NCBI RefSeq assembly: GCF_037392515.1 | Contig: NC_090291.1 | Coordinates: 19,061,501-19,125,500 of the forward strand | Source of the DNA: Haliotis asinina | Lineage: Eukaryota > Mollusca > Gastropoda > Lepetellida > Haliotidae | Direction of reading: 5' to 3' | DNA length: 64,000 bases | In this document: one piece after another, positions 34,162-46,700 of the stretch | How the letters are laid out: each line of letters starts with the position of its first letter | Position numbering within the stretch: position 1 is the stretch's first letter | The notes under the pieces: generated by a model | Told to the model about the DNA's origin: nothing | The model's input: the letters and a program-made list of their open reading frames with translations, nothing else | Database searches by the model: none | Program-made: the position numbers and the translations under genes

Positions 34162-34555
34162 TACTTAACTTTCAGCATCAACCCTAAAGTCTGCCTGTTC
34201 GTGCTGTCAGTATCTGTACATAGAAGAACCATATATTGGGGTGTCAGTGTCATATTAAATGTGAAGGGGAAATTATGTTTTCATTCCAAAAAACACCTCA
34301 TATACATGTGACATACACATTTATTTTCACAAACAAAAGCTGTATATATTTGTTATGATTTTATGTGGGCTTATTGTTTTCAGTTCTCTTTGACATATTT
34401 TCTCATAAATAAAATACACTGGAAAAGTTTTACGTTCATGTTTATTTTTATGAACATTGGACAGATGTGATGATATTGAATTGTAAAATGGATCATTAGA
34501 TCATTCGACCCAGTGGCTTACAGCTGATGCAGCTCACTGAATGTTGAAACAAACT

Positions 34556-34818
34556 TTTGGATCACAAGTCACTGGCCATCAGACCATGTGACATGTTGAC
34601 CAACATCTCATCTCATTCGACCCACCGACCAACAGATCATGTGACACACAAACATTTGGATCACAAGTCACTGGCCATCAGGCCATGTGACATGTTGACC
34701 AACATCTCATCTCATTCGACCCACCGACCAACAGATCATGTGACACACAAACATTTGGATCACAAGTCACTGGCCATCAGGCCATGTGACATGTTGACCA
34801 ACAGATCAAAATTGACAT
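34556..34818. repeat. 99-bp tandem repeat, 2.7 copies
   Basis: Period exactly 99 bp (TCACAAGTCACTGGCC at 34562, 34661 and 34760), nearly identical copies. Because 99 is 33 codons, one frame stays open; no gene is inferred. Confidence 0.9.
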
Positions 34819-35689
34819 CAAATGCACACATGTAGTTAAATTATGCCAGACAAAAAAACTATTATCTTCCATTCAAAATCTGCTAAGACCAGACCAGTTT
34901 TATTTCTTGTTTTATGGATTTTTGTCTTCAGAAAACCTAAGGCAGGTGGGACAAAATCACCAGTCACAGTCATATTCCTTCTTAATACTAAAAGTATTTT
35001 ACTTGTAGCAATTTATGAAGGGTATATGGCTCAAAAATACAATTTAAATATTTTGTTTTAATAGAACTGCACAGCATACCCAGGTAACCAGGCTTATCAC
35101 TTGGTTGATACTGGGATCATCTGACCTTTGAACCTGACCTGCCTTACAGTATATAAACAAATATGCTAAAAACAGGGATGAACAGCTCACAGATGTAAAG
35201 AGATGATCACAAAATTATGTCTACAGTTCTGGTTAATGTCCATCTAGACAAGACAATCCAGTGATTGATATTGTGAGCATCAATCCAGGGCACTGAACAC
35301 ATAAGCATGTCATTAACGAACTTGCAAAGTCTGATCATCTAGCTGGTGAATCTATAATATTGTAAGCCTGTGATTCAATGATCACATCCCATGTCATACG
35401 GAATGATCAGTTAAGTAACATGTTCCATCCGCTCACATTATACCATGACCGTCATACCACTTCACACATTAACCAACAGATGACATCAAACACTTCACTT
35501 CAACTGAAGTTCCTCCTGGTCACATAATACTAGGAGTTTGAAATCATGTGACACAATAACCATCACATGACTCTCAGTGCATCTTGAAACTCTTGACCCA
35601 TCAGGTCACATTAAACCACAACCATTACATCATGTGGCATCCTAACCATCAGATCATGTGACACATTGTTTAAAACTCCATGGTTTACA

Positions 35690-35988
35690 ACTTTTCAGAC
35701 ATCAGGATGAGCCATACAAAACACAACTATTCAGACATCAGAGCTGGTCACACCAAACACAACTGTTCAGACATCAAAGCTGGTCACACCATACACAACT
35801 ATTCAGACATCAGAGCGGGTCACACCAAACACAAATGTTCAGACATCAGAGCTGATCACACTAAACACAACTGTTCAGACATCAGGACTGTAACAGAAAA
35901 CACAACTGTTCAGACATCAGAGCTGGTCACACCAAACTGAACTGTTCAGACATCAGGAGTGGCCACATCAAACATGGTTGTTCAGACA
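35690..35988. repeat. 36-bp minisatellite, about 8 copies
   Basis: Unit includes CAGACATCAGAGCTGGTCAC and ACCAAACACAACTGTT. It runs up to the stop codon of the Schlafen-like gene. Confidence 0.85.
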
Positions 35989-38900
35989 TCAAGACTTGTG
36001 GTTCATGTTCTGATCTTCAGCATCAGATTGGCAGGACAAACTTGCTATTTCTGTCTTTAACCTGCAAGAAGAAAAATGTTCTTTTGCTCATATAAACACT
36101 TAACAGCATTTTTAAATTATAGAACTTTTACGGCACATAACCATGCATTCCCAACATTATGAGTAAAACAGAAAAGATTGAACCTTGTTTTCAATCAATC
36201 GTCAGCACTGGATTTATATCAATTCCAAATCTATTTCCTTTGAAAAACATACTGGACACACATTATTTTATCAAAACTGGGATTTTTTAAAACTTGTTTT
36301 TTCTTTGCTGTCTCTTCAGTCCTTCAGCAATGAAGTTTCCCCAGTCAAAACGTTTGATAAATTATTATTAATTTTAACAGACATTTGATGTGTTTTAATT
36401 TCCCAGTACAGTGGAAGCTGTCTAAACCAAGCTGTCTAAAAAAAAACTGAGGAAATAATACAGTTTAGACAACATGCCGGATTGTAGATGATAAATGTAC
36501 AAGCCACGGACGGGATTGAGATTTTATGCCAGGGTGGACAACTTGCCGGATTAAATAATAGTGCCTGCTCACTGTGACACCATGTCGCAGTAAAGCATGA
36601 AAGATGTCATGCAGACACATTATACTGCCTCCGAGCCGACCAGTTCTTGTTGTACCCATTAATGCTGAGCGGTAGGCAGGGACCAACAAATACCATATTT
36701 TGATGTCTTTTGGTATGACATGGCTGGGGATCAAACCTATGACCTTCCACTCTAACCACTACACCATGGAGGCAGTCGATGATGCAACAGATGCATCAAT
36801 ATTACTTCTGTTTTAATTCCCAGCTAACAGACAAGTCAAGTAACACTTCACAAGGGCTGCCTGGTAGTGAAACAGTGACAAGGAACCAGTTGTCGAGATG
36901 ATTGTGAATATGACTCATCCTACCTTCTGATCTCTGCTTCACATTCTTCCTTCACCTGTTGTCGAGTTAACTGGGCAATATCGTTCAGTGAATACTGTGA
37001 AAAGAATTACAATTTGCCTTGAAACATGGCACTAATGCAAAAGAGGGAGTGAGGTTAGTTTTCTGATGCTTTTAACAATATTACTATGATACCATGGTAA
37101 GGGACACCAGAAATAGACTTCAAACACTGTACCCGTGTCAGAATCAAACCCTGACATGACAAATAAACAGTTTAATCACTTGAGTACCCCTCCATCCAAA
37201 GAAACATACTGATTCATAAGACAACAGTCCTCGAATATGTACTCACTGCTGCCAAGTTCTCCAGACCATTTCTTCACCAGACCATCATATTGCCTACGAA
37301 GATCCTTAAAATTGAAAATAGGGGGTCCCCAGGTCTCCCATGTTTGTGAGTTGAGGTAAAATATTTTTGATGCTCGCTATACCATGTAAAAATGTGAAAT
37401 AACGTCTGATGCAGACAAGGACATTAAGGTAAATTTGACTTTGTTTGGGGTTACATATTCTCTGTAAAGTACAGATTCTAGTACATTAAGGAATGGTTCC
37501 CATTTGGGATTTAAACCCAAACTATCAGGGTAAAGCTCCTAATCATCCTAATAGGAGTCAACTAAAAAAACTTGAATCTTTACTTTGTTGAGAAAAAGTA
37601 ATATCTGAAATATAATGTGTTACTTTTAACCACTTTCTAAATGTCATTGTGTATTCATAAATATGACCTATGTGATAATAATGCCATATTACTATGACTA
37701 TTATTGTCTATGAACATGGACTGTATTACTATTATTGTCTGTGAACATGGACTGTATTACTATTATTGTCTGTGAACATGGACTGTATTACTATTACTGT
37801 CTATGAACATGGACTGTATTACTATTATTGTCTATGAACATGGACTGTATTACTATTATTGTCTATGAACATGGACTGTATTACTATTATTGTCTATGAA
37901 CATGGACTGTATTACTATTACTGTCTATGAACATAGACTGTATTACTATTACTGTCTGTGAACATTGTGGCATGGCTGTCCTATTCAAGGTGTTAAAATC
38001 TAAACCAGTATTGTCATAATCAAATATTATTATTGTAGCATTAATAAATTCTTGTATACTATTGACACGCGATCCATCCAGTTGTGCCAGTGGATCAGAG
38101 GAATACTTCTTTACCTCACAGGGGCAGATATTGCTTTTTGATATAGGGATGGGGGTACACTATAGGAGGGTGCTCACTTCATTTTCACCCATTTTCAATG
38201 TTCATTTGTATAAACCGTCAGGATGTGGGGATGTGCTACCCACCACACTCCTCCCCCCAACCCCCCTACCCCATCCCCTATGTCTTTGTCTTCATTCACT
38301 CATATCAATATTATCTTGATGATATTTGATGATGAACTATTAAATTCCACAATGTTACATTTTCATGGATATAAGCACAGTGTATCTATCAGTGAATAAG
38401 GAAATAAACAAACTCTTGTCATATATCTACAAGTTTATCAGTGATGTGTTGCCTGCTTGTATGAAGTGGCGCTGGCTATCGCTCACAATAAGTAGAATAA
38501 TAACTGGAGGTCGATAATAAAAAAAATCTCACCTCAAACTTCATGCGGGAAATCACAACAGAATACAAGCATATCAGACACCTATTAATACATTTTGCCA
38601 TGATCTATACAATTGAGGATACTGCCTGTTGAGAAAGGCATGAGAGTAACTTGTTTACACTGCAGGAAACTGTATCAGTTGAACTCGTTTATATCTTGAT
38701 TCAACAAACATAAAAATAAGAAACATATTTTCTAAACTTAAATTTGATGGGTTTCTTTCATGAATATCGATTGTACTACTGAGCTCATCGATAATGACTG
38801 ACTGCATGAGTTTTCAGCCACACAAAAATAAACTAAAATGCTGGATACATAACACATACTACAAAATTTCTCTTACCTTGACAACGCTGGCTTGCCTCCT

Positions 38901-41900
38901 CATATAAACATTGCCCTCCTCATCTTCGTGTGTGGGGTGTTGGTTTACCACAGTCCCCACCCCGTCAGTGTTGTGGGGGTCATCAGGGTCCCATGGCTTG
39001 ATGGTGATCTCTATCACATAGTCTGGAGACAGCACCCCCTAGTGTCATCAGACAATGCAAAACATTGCTCTTGCAGTTTGGTAGACAGAGGAAGAGGGAG
39101 TCAGTTACATTGATAGATTTATTCAAATTCAACTGCAAGATTTATATATGTGTTGAAATGTAATAAAGAACTCTATAAATTGTCAGATTTCCCAGAACTT
39201 ACTTATTAAAAAGTAACAAACGTGTTTTTAAGAATAATATGAAAAAATGCAATGGTTTTAATTGATTTGGGGGTTATCTTCAACAAAGACATAACGTACC
39301 GCTCTTCTCACCTAAAACTGACAGTAGTACTAGTGTTGGGAAGTGGTTGAAATCTTTTAACAGATGATTGCTTCATTATCAATGAACAATCATGAAAAAA
39401 AATTCAGTAGCATCACTTTTTTTATTTTTCAGTTGAGGTTGTTCTTGCAGATATGTATAACATGATACACTGTGCTGCTTTAAAGAGATGATCAATAATA
39501 ATTATAATATTAATATATCATGAACATAGGCTTCCTGGAGTCTTTAAGAAATATTCAGTGATAACTTCGGAGATACGTTCCACTGTCAAGTGTTTCAAAG
39601 ACTAAAACAGTAGTTACAACACTGTCTTCAATAATGAGAAAATGTGATCGATTGCTTGGTCATTTGGTAACTGTGACCCATCTGCAATAATTTAAATTAA
39701 TTGGAACACCACTAACTGACTGGTGACACAATTAGAGGAATATTGTATTTCCAGCCAAGAACAAAATTTGCAACAAATTGAAAATTACTCTGCATCTCTT
39801 TTGGCATTTGTACACACTGGATGCTCATTTCTGAAATGAATTTCATGGAACTTTGTGAAAGTACTACCTGGAAATAGCACACAAAAGAGAACAGTTAATT
39901 CTTGCTTCCTACCATGTTGACCTGGGCAAAAGCGTCTTTATCACACCAGCAGTAATGGTAGGTACGGAACTCATGGGTTCTGTGTCTCTGGGAGGTGTCG
40001 GAATAGTCACTGAAATAGGAGTACAGTTTTGCACCGCTTTTAGAACTATTCCAGAAACATCATGGTGGAGACACCAAAAATGGCCTTCACATATTGTACC
40101 AATGTGGTGAATTGAACCTGTGTGTGACCAGCAAATGCTTTAACCACAGGGCTACCCCCACACTGAAAAAGGAGGATGTGTAGAATGGTAAGTGCTGCTG
40201 CTATGCATGGATAATTTGCAAGGGGGTTCATTCCCAGCTCTACTTACCAAATTCATTCTAGAAAGGTACAATGTGTTACAATTACTGTTAGTCCCATACT
40301 CTGACTCTCTGACCTGTCTATCCTAATACAAACTGTCACCTGCCTGACCTGAACACAAACACACAAGTGCTTGACCTGACACCAACTCTCACACCAACTC
40401 TCACTTGTCTGACCAGACATCAACTCTCACTTGTGTGACCTGACACCAACTCTCACCTGTCTTCACCTGTCTGACCTGACACCAACTCTCACCTGTCTGA
40501 CCTGACACCACCCCTCACATGTCTGACCTGACACCGACTCTCACCTGTCTGACCTAACACCACCCCTCACCTGTCTGACCTGACACCACCCCTCATCTGT
40601 CTGACCTGACACCAACTCTCACCTGCCTGACCAGACATCAGCTCTCACCTGTCTGACATGGACACTATCTCATCCCTATCTGTCCAAACACAAACTAACA
40701 CATATATGACTTGGATACAAATTCTCACCTCTCTCACCTGGACACAAAATCCTGCCTGTCTGACTTGTGTACAAACTCTCCACTCCTAACACAAACACTT
40801 CTGTTGACTTCAACACCAACTCTTGCACACAAACTCACCTGTCTGACTTGGAAATAAGCCTAAGAACCTCTTCCTCAGTGCTGCCCTCTCCAAACACGGG
40901 GACAAACTTCACCTTGTACCTGTGTGATTGTACAGGAGGATGGTAGCGAGAGAACAGGTCCTGGACACTAGCCACTACATGGTCTTTCTGAAAACAAAAA
41001 AACCAACACACTATCACAAAATGATACTTTCAAACAAACAAACAGTATACTGATGAACCCTGTAGATTCATAACTTCTTAAGGGGCATTTTTGAATTATG
41101 GATTAAAAACTTTTTGTGACTACGACATTTTGGTCTCGATTCATTATCACTTTCTGAAATACCATCTGACTGATTATCATAAATCATGAACATTTGGAGG
41201 TGTAGTGATTGAGCTGTCTAAGGTGCCAAGCTGGTGATATAGCGAGGCTGAGTTGACAGGATCAAGGCTACCTGTAACCATATGTAAAATCCTTGGTGTC
41301 AACTTTGCGTGCAGACTCATTCAGTATTGTAACAATCCCTACTGAACAGTACACAGCCCTGTGCATTTAAAACTACCAACATATCTGATTGAGTGAGTGA
41401 GTTTAGTTTTACGTCGCACTCAGGAATATTCCAGCTATATGGCGTTGGTGCGTAAATAATCGAGTCTGGACCAGACAATCAAGTGATCAACAACATGAGC
41501 ATCGATCTGCACAATTGGGAACCGATGACATGTGTCAACCAAGTCAGCGAGCCTGACCACCCGATCCCATTAGTAAATGACCAGATGATGATCATATGAA
41601 TACATGCAAACACCTAGTTGCAGGTATAGCAATGTGCAGTAAACTTGGACAAAGTACTGTGACTACGTGTCCTAGTCCACCCAGCTGTGAATGGGTGCCT
41701 CATTAGGATGGGGAAAGCCACTTTAACTTGATGCGCCTATTGGCTGCAAGAGTTGTACATTCCCCAGAGAGTCGAGATTGATAATACAATGTGACGCTGA
41801 GATCCATCCAATGAGCAAGGAAAAAAACAAAGGGCCATTCAGCTGCTGAACTGGATATCAGCGCTATACAAATGTTAGAAAAATAATAGTAACATTGAAC

Positions 41901-42772
41901 CAACTCTATCTTTGACCATTTCTCTTTAAAAACTACTATTTTCAGACATTTACTACAAATACCAACTTTAGACATCTGCAACAAATTACAAATTTCAGAT
42001 ATTTGCTACTTTCTTCAATTTTTCAAGAAAGGGTTATTAAGAATAATAACAAATTCATCACTGCAAGTTTGAGATTCAAACTCAACAAAAGCAGATCCTT
42101 TCACTACAAAGCGATACAACTCCAATCACTAAACCTTAAAATCATCTACCCTTGTTGAACCCTTAAAAATCTACAACTTTACAAGTAAACATCTTTCACC
42201 TAATTATTTAAAAATGCATGAAACCAACCTGATAGAGTGTGAGCTTCAGTCCAAGAACAGTGCCATTATCAATCACTCCAAGATAGACAGTGCCACCTTT
42301 GCCAGTATTGAGGAATGCATTCAGAGATCTGTGGAGAAAGATATCACTTTAATCATCTTCTAGATGTCTGTGTTTATAACTCTGTAAATCAGTCGACAGA
42401 TAACAAGGTACTTCCATAAGTAAACTAGAAAATTGCTTGAAAAAGTACATGCATCAAATGAACCAGCCCCTCCCTGGCAATATTTTTTCCAGTTCTTGCC
42501 CTCCTGGGAGGGGTCACACAGAAACTTGCTAAAGCATCATTGACCAATGAAATTAAAGCATTTTATTATCATTATTTTTATTAAAGATACTACCTTGACA
42601 CAGCCTTTCTAGATGCTCTTGTTGTTTTTGTTTCCTTTGTCCAGGGAGGTAACTCTTCAACTGCCAAGTTGCGGTGACCTTTGAATTCATGTGTGGCATC
42701 TTCTTCAATGGTAACGACATCTTTTCGCCTGTAATAGTGCTTTTTCTTCACTTTTTGAGACATGTCTCTCAT
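35989..42772 (-). CDS. Schlafen-like AlbA_2-domain protein, about 295 aa
   Basis: Eight exons read on the minus strand: 42772-42594, 42328-42229, 40987-40839, 40009-39913, 39038-38877, 37304-37247, 36994-36924 and 36061-35989 (TGA). All have GT-AG ends; phases agree throughout except 37247 to 36994, where the visible donor leaves one extra base (a short exon, another donor or an indel is needed). The N-terminal 60 residues are basic and include HEFKGHRNLAVEE. Residues 61-93 read SLNAFLNTGKGGTVYLGVID and NGTVLGLKLTLYQ, the EFK plus LNTxGGxxYLGVxDxGxVxG pattern of the AlbA_2/Schlafen fold. A VYMRRQASVVKDLRRQYD segment and a charged helical C-terminus follow. The family includes RNA-cleaving Schlafens and the small Schlafen-like protein 1, which this most resembles in size. 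The activity here is unknown. The ATG chosen is at 42772; codon 4 is also ATG. Confidence 0.75.
36419..36556. mobile_element. pogo/Tigger-like MITE, truncated copy 3
   Basis: Starts CAGTGGAAGCTGTCTAAACC after TA and loses its far end after GCCGGATTAAA. Lies in the last intron of the Schlafen-like gene. Confidence 0.7.
36570..36775 (-). repeat. Third tRNA-like SINE
   Basis: GTACCCATTAATGCTGAGCG, ATGTCTTTTGGTATGACATG and GGGGATCAAACC, with CTCTAACCACTACACCATGG resembling a reversed tRNA 5' half. Confidence 0.45.
37048..37195 (-). repeat. Family A SINE, diverged
   Basis: GAGGTTAGTTTTCTGATGC, GGGACACCAGAAATAGAC and AATCAAACCCTGACATG in reversed family order. Confidence 0.7.
37683..37965. repeat. 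31-bp minisatellite, about 9 copies
   Basis: Unit TATGAACATGGACTGTATTA plus CTATTATTGTC, very uniform. Intronic. Confidence 0.9.
39331..39714. mobile_element. hAT-like MITE, older copy
   Basis: Starts TAGTGTTGGGAAGTGGTTGA and ends TTAATTGGAACACCACTA, as the element at 62464-62902 does. Flanking 8-mers no longer match. Confidence 0.6.
40018..40163 (-). repeat. Family A SINE
   Basis: TTTTGCACCGCTTTTAGAAC, GGAGACACCAAAAATGGCC and GCTTTAACCACAGGGCTAC. Confidence 0.75.
40318..40740. repeat. 26-bp minisatellite
   Basis: Unit CTGTCTGACCTGACACCAAC plus TCTCAC, about 15 imperfect copies, just downstream of exon 3 of the Schlafen-like gene. Confidence 0.85.
41393..41575 (-). repeat. Family B SINE, head truncated
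   Basis: GAGTGAGTTTAGTTTTACG, AATCGAGTCTGGACCAGAC, GACATGTGTCAACCAAGTC, ending at CCCGATCCCATTAGT. One of the least diverged copies. Confidence 0.9.
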
Positions 42773-43736
42773 CTGTCAGTGTCTACAATGATTCTTTTTT
42801 AATCTTCATTTTCTGTAACAACATAAAGTTTGCAAAAGCTATAAGTATCTCTCACTGAAATCCAATCTCTCATTAAATAAAATCATAGATCATTACAATG
42901 TGACATTGATAACTGCATCATATCATATCCTTTAGTAAGTGTAGGACCGACTAAAACTTGGAATCCTCAAAGCAAGTGTGTAGAAAATCAGTGCTTGACT
43001 TTCATACAAGTGATTACTATATTCATGCAAAAAAGATGGCCTAACTTGACAAAATAGGCCCTAAACTCAGTCTTAAAAACGATCGTAATCCAAGTTTTGA
43101 CCAATACAACTGACAGCAGCGCATTCTTGTGGCACTGGACCATTTGTCAGAGTTTAGATTTGGTTGTGTGCTGGTGATGATTGACTGGGGAGGTGGGGGT
43201 CTTTAATTTTGGAAACAATGGGGGTGGGTGGGGGTTGCGCGCGCACATACACACACGCATGCACGCACACACATGCGAGCGCGCACACACACCGCCACCA
43301 CCACCAGCGAAATATTGGATGAACTAACCTGTACACAAATGATAAAAAATAATTGAATATAGCGCACTCGGCTTCGTGCTGTCAGCTCTATTTATAGACA
43401 GTGTTTATTGGTCGGGTGGGCGACTTCACGCAAGTTTTCGAGGGGATTAAAAAAGGGAAATAATTCCAAATTCTAATCTTGTGTGCGTAAACCAGGAACG
43501 TCACGAGAGAGTTTCAAAAGCACGACTAATGTATCAGTCAGTAATTCGTTTTCGGACTCTAAATTATTTCTTTTATTTAGAGAACATACCATAACTTTGT
43601 TCAGAGAATATACACAAATATATTTTTCCGGAATTTTACGTCAATGTTGCCAATTGATATTATATGATTATGGGTATTTTCAGCGAAAGGTAAAACAATC
43701 CTATTTCATTTCATAATATTATTTTTGAATTTCAAA
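42773..43736. promoter_or_regulatory. Divergent promoter region between the Schlafen-like gene and CIAO2B
   Basis: The two start codons face away from each other across 964 bp. On the minus side a donor-like CAG/GTTAGT at about 43323-43328 could end an untranslated first exon transcribed from near 43400; this is a guess. A G-rich run and a CA/CG repeat lie at 43180-43310. Shared control is inferred from layout only. Confidence 0.4.
43180..43310. repeat. G-rich run and (CA)n-like repeat
   Basis: GGGGAGGTGGGGGT and GGGGGTGGGTGGGGG blocks, followed by mixed ACAC/GCGC dinucleotides. Confidence 0.85.
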
Positions 43737-46700
43737 ATGGCGGGGGACCTCGATAACGCGAACCCAGTCATTTATCAAAAAGCCAAGGACAGGGATATTT
43801 TGCCCGAAAATGAAGACGAAGACGTAGTTGATGAAATAGACGCAAGAGAAGTGTTTGATATCCTTTCAAGTTATTTCTGGTGTAAGCTACAGACCGATTT
43901 AATTGATACCAATTAAGTATTGTTCGGTTTTCGGTCAACTTGACGGTGAATCCCTGCTCAAGACCACGTTATGTTCGTGAACGTTGATCTACGGTCATAT
44001 CGGCATTTACTTTTTATGTTAGTGTATGGTGCCTTTTGGAACGATTTAACCCAAACAACGATTAAATCACTGGTCAAATAGGAGTGACTATATTTTCTTG
44101 ATATATATGTACCCCTAAAAAATATTACGACACATTAACAGTCATGGAGGTATACAAAAAAACCCGGCAAATTTGATGTTCATTTCATGATAGTAAATGA
44201 CTAATTTGCTTTGATGTTTTACAAGAGTATTTCAAGTTGTATCCTCAGGGCTTGCAAGTAATCAAATCTGGGCTTTACAAACGTGTAGTTGATATTAGCA
44301 ACAGCCCTTGCTGATGGGTACCGTATGTCATCCGAAAATGTTGATATAGTAACATCTGTCAAAAATATCTTTTGATCAACACAGGCTTTTTGATATGCTT
44401 GGCAGTGATCTGTTTTTCATCCATTATATTTATTTGCCAATAGCCGATGTATTGTACTTGTTGTATTTTGCAAGGAATTTTGGGCAAATGAGTGGTTACC
44501 AATGAAAAGGAGTTGATTTGAGTTTAATGATGCTGGTAAGGAAAAGGATGTGGACCAGTTGTTGTTATTGATTAACAATGTGAAACACTGCTATGCTTCC
44601 TTAATTGCACCAAATCTTATCCGCATTATTAATGATCCAGAACATCCTCTGTCCCTTGAAGAGCTGAAGGTCGTGGAAGAGTCAAGAGTTCAGGTAAGCT
44701 GTCATGTGGGGATTTGAGTGAGATTTATATGTCCGGATTGTTGAAGAATAGATCTGATGGCTGTTTGATATGCAAGAAGTGTAATGTTTTAAAGTTACGG
44801 AAAATATGATGATGGTGTAATGGCTGAAGCATACATGAATGGGCCAAAAGTTAACATGGTCCAATGAACACAAGAAGATATAGTTTATGGAACCATAATA
44901 TGGCACTACATTTGTTTTTTCGTCTGCCTAAGCTGTTATTTTGGGGGAAATTCATGACAAAAATACAGTAAAAATAGCCATCAAGGAATTGTGATCAGTT
45001 GAATGTGATATAGTTATGTAAATATTTGTAATAGTCTTAGAACCTGTATTGAGTCAAAAACTTTGGTTTAAAGGTCCTATATTCAGAAAGGGTATGTTCA
45101 GCATGTTGGCCATTACACAGCAGCCAGTGGAGATCACTCAGCAAAAATGTTTTACATTGATGTAACATGTTTACAGCTATTTATGGTTTTATGGAATCTC
45201 TGTTAACTATGATCTGAAGTACATTTCAGCACAATGTTCATGTTCAGGTGAGTGACCAAGACAACTTTGTGAAGATTGAGTTCACCCCCACTATCCCCCA
45301 CTGTAGCATGGCTACACTCATCGGACTGTCCATTCGGGTCAAGCTCATCAGGTCACTGCCACCAAGGTTCAAGGTAGGTCAGAGACTTCAGTCATTTACT
45401 TTTACCATGATAGTGATTATCATGGAGTTTTCTCTCTCAGAGACCAATATTTGGCACCATGTCTGCTGCCAATGATGCAAAATTCATACCAGTTTGGGTT
45501 ATAGTTATAACTATTTCATGGGGCCAAAGGGTAGCCTAGTTGTTTGAGCATGTCCTTGTCACACCAGAGACGTGGGTTTGATTCCTCATATGGGTGCAAT
45601 GTGTGAAGCCCATTTCTGGTGTCCCCCTCCATGATATTGCTGGAATATTCTTACAGCTGTGCAAAACCACACTCACTCACTATAACTAATTCATTATAGA
45701 GATAACCTGTATTAGTGGTGATAAATAATGCATGATAGAGGTCACATGTGCTTATTTCTTTACTAATAGTTAATGCATGACAGGGGTAGGTGGTATCTCA
45801 CAAAAAAACAAACTGAATATGTACCATTTATTTCAGTTGTACATTTCATCAATACATCAATTATAAATGAAGTGTACATAAAATCAAGAGACATAACTTG
45901 TTTGTTTACTTGTTTTTTACACTTGTGCAAGATTACAGTGAAAACTGAAAACAGTTGGGTCCTAACCATAGAATTAAATGATTGATGTTGTGACTGAAAA
46001 CATGGTGCAGGTATGCATGGGACCAGGTTACATTGCGTGGTATAAATGACAACCAACATTGTCAGTTATCACTAACTTGCATGGTTTAGTCTGGTGAAGG
46101 TTGCAGCTAAGCCATTGCCTCGTGGATGCCACCATATAGCATTTTTCCAAAACTTGGAATCATACAAAACATAGGTTTGTAAATGGAATTGGAATGCAAA
46201 CGAAATAGGATTCATAAATAATGTATTGACCATTTAGGCCCTAAAAGGACTTTGTAACAGTGACTACACAAGGCCCATTAGAGTAAAATTTATTAAAGAC
46301 AACATTGCCTGTCAGTGATCACATGTAAGTACTCATGGACTCAAGATTGGCTGGAGCTCTGTGATAATCTTTGAATTGAAAAGCTTTACTGGAAATTTTG
46401 GTCTTTATGGTGAATTTCTGCTTTGATATGAATAGAATTCTTGAAAAGAAGATGTCTAGAAGGGTCCTTATCCTGAATTGTCCTTTTATTGGTTTGCAGG
46501 TTGATGTGACTATTACACCAGGAACCCATGCTTCAGAGGAAGCAGGTATGTACAGCTCGGCTGTGTCCAATTCTCTTCATTGCAATAATGGGAACAGAAT
46601 TTAGGTGCATGAGTTGTCCACCCGTTTTTGTTTTGAGGCTCATTATGAGTACCTATGTGTGAGTCCCTTTCCTTATCTCATGTTTACATTTAGAATATCA

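Larger units (their letters stand above)
32584..35988. other. Convergent intergenic region
   Basis: Lies between the stop codons of the fusion gene (+) and the Schlafen-like gene (-). It contains the hammerhead-bearing inverted repeat, a family B and a family A SINE, a pogo-like MITE and three minisatellites (33478-33625, 34556-34818, 35690-35988). No canonical AATAAA is seen in the first 200 nt after 32583. Confidence 0.55.

Noticed and set aside
34557-34835. 92-codon frame with a 33-residue repeat
   Set aside because: The 99-bp DNA repeat has a period divisible by three, which keeps a frame open; the sequence has no protein-like features.
35690-35990. A CRISPR-like array suggested by regular 36-bp spacing
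   Set aside because: There are no unique spacers; the whole 36-bp unit repeats, and the setting is a eukaryotic genome.
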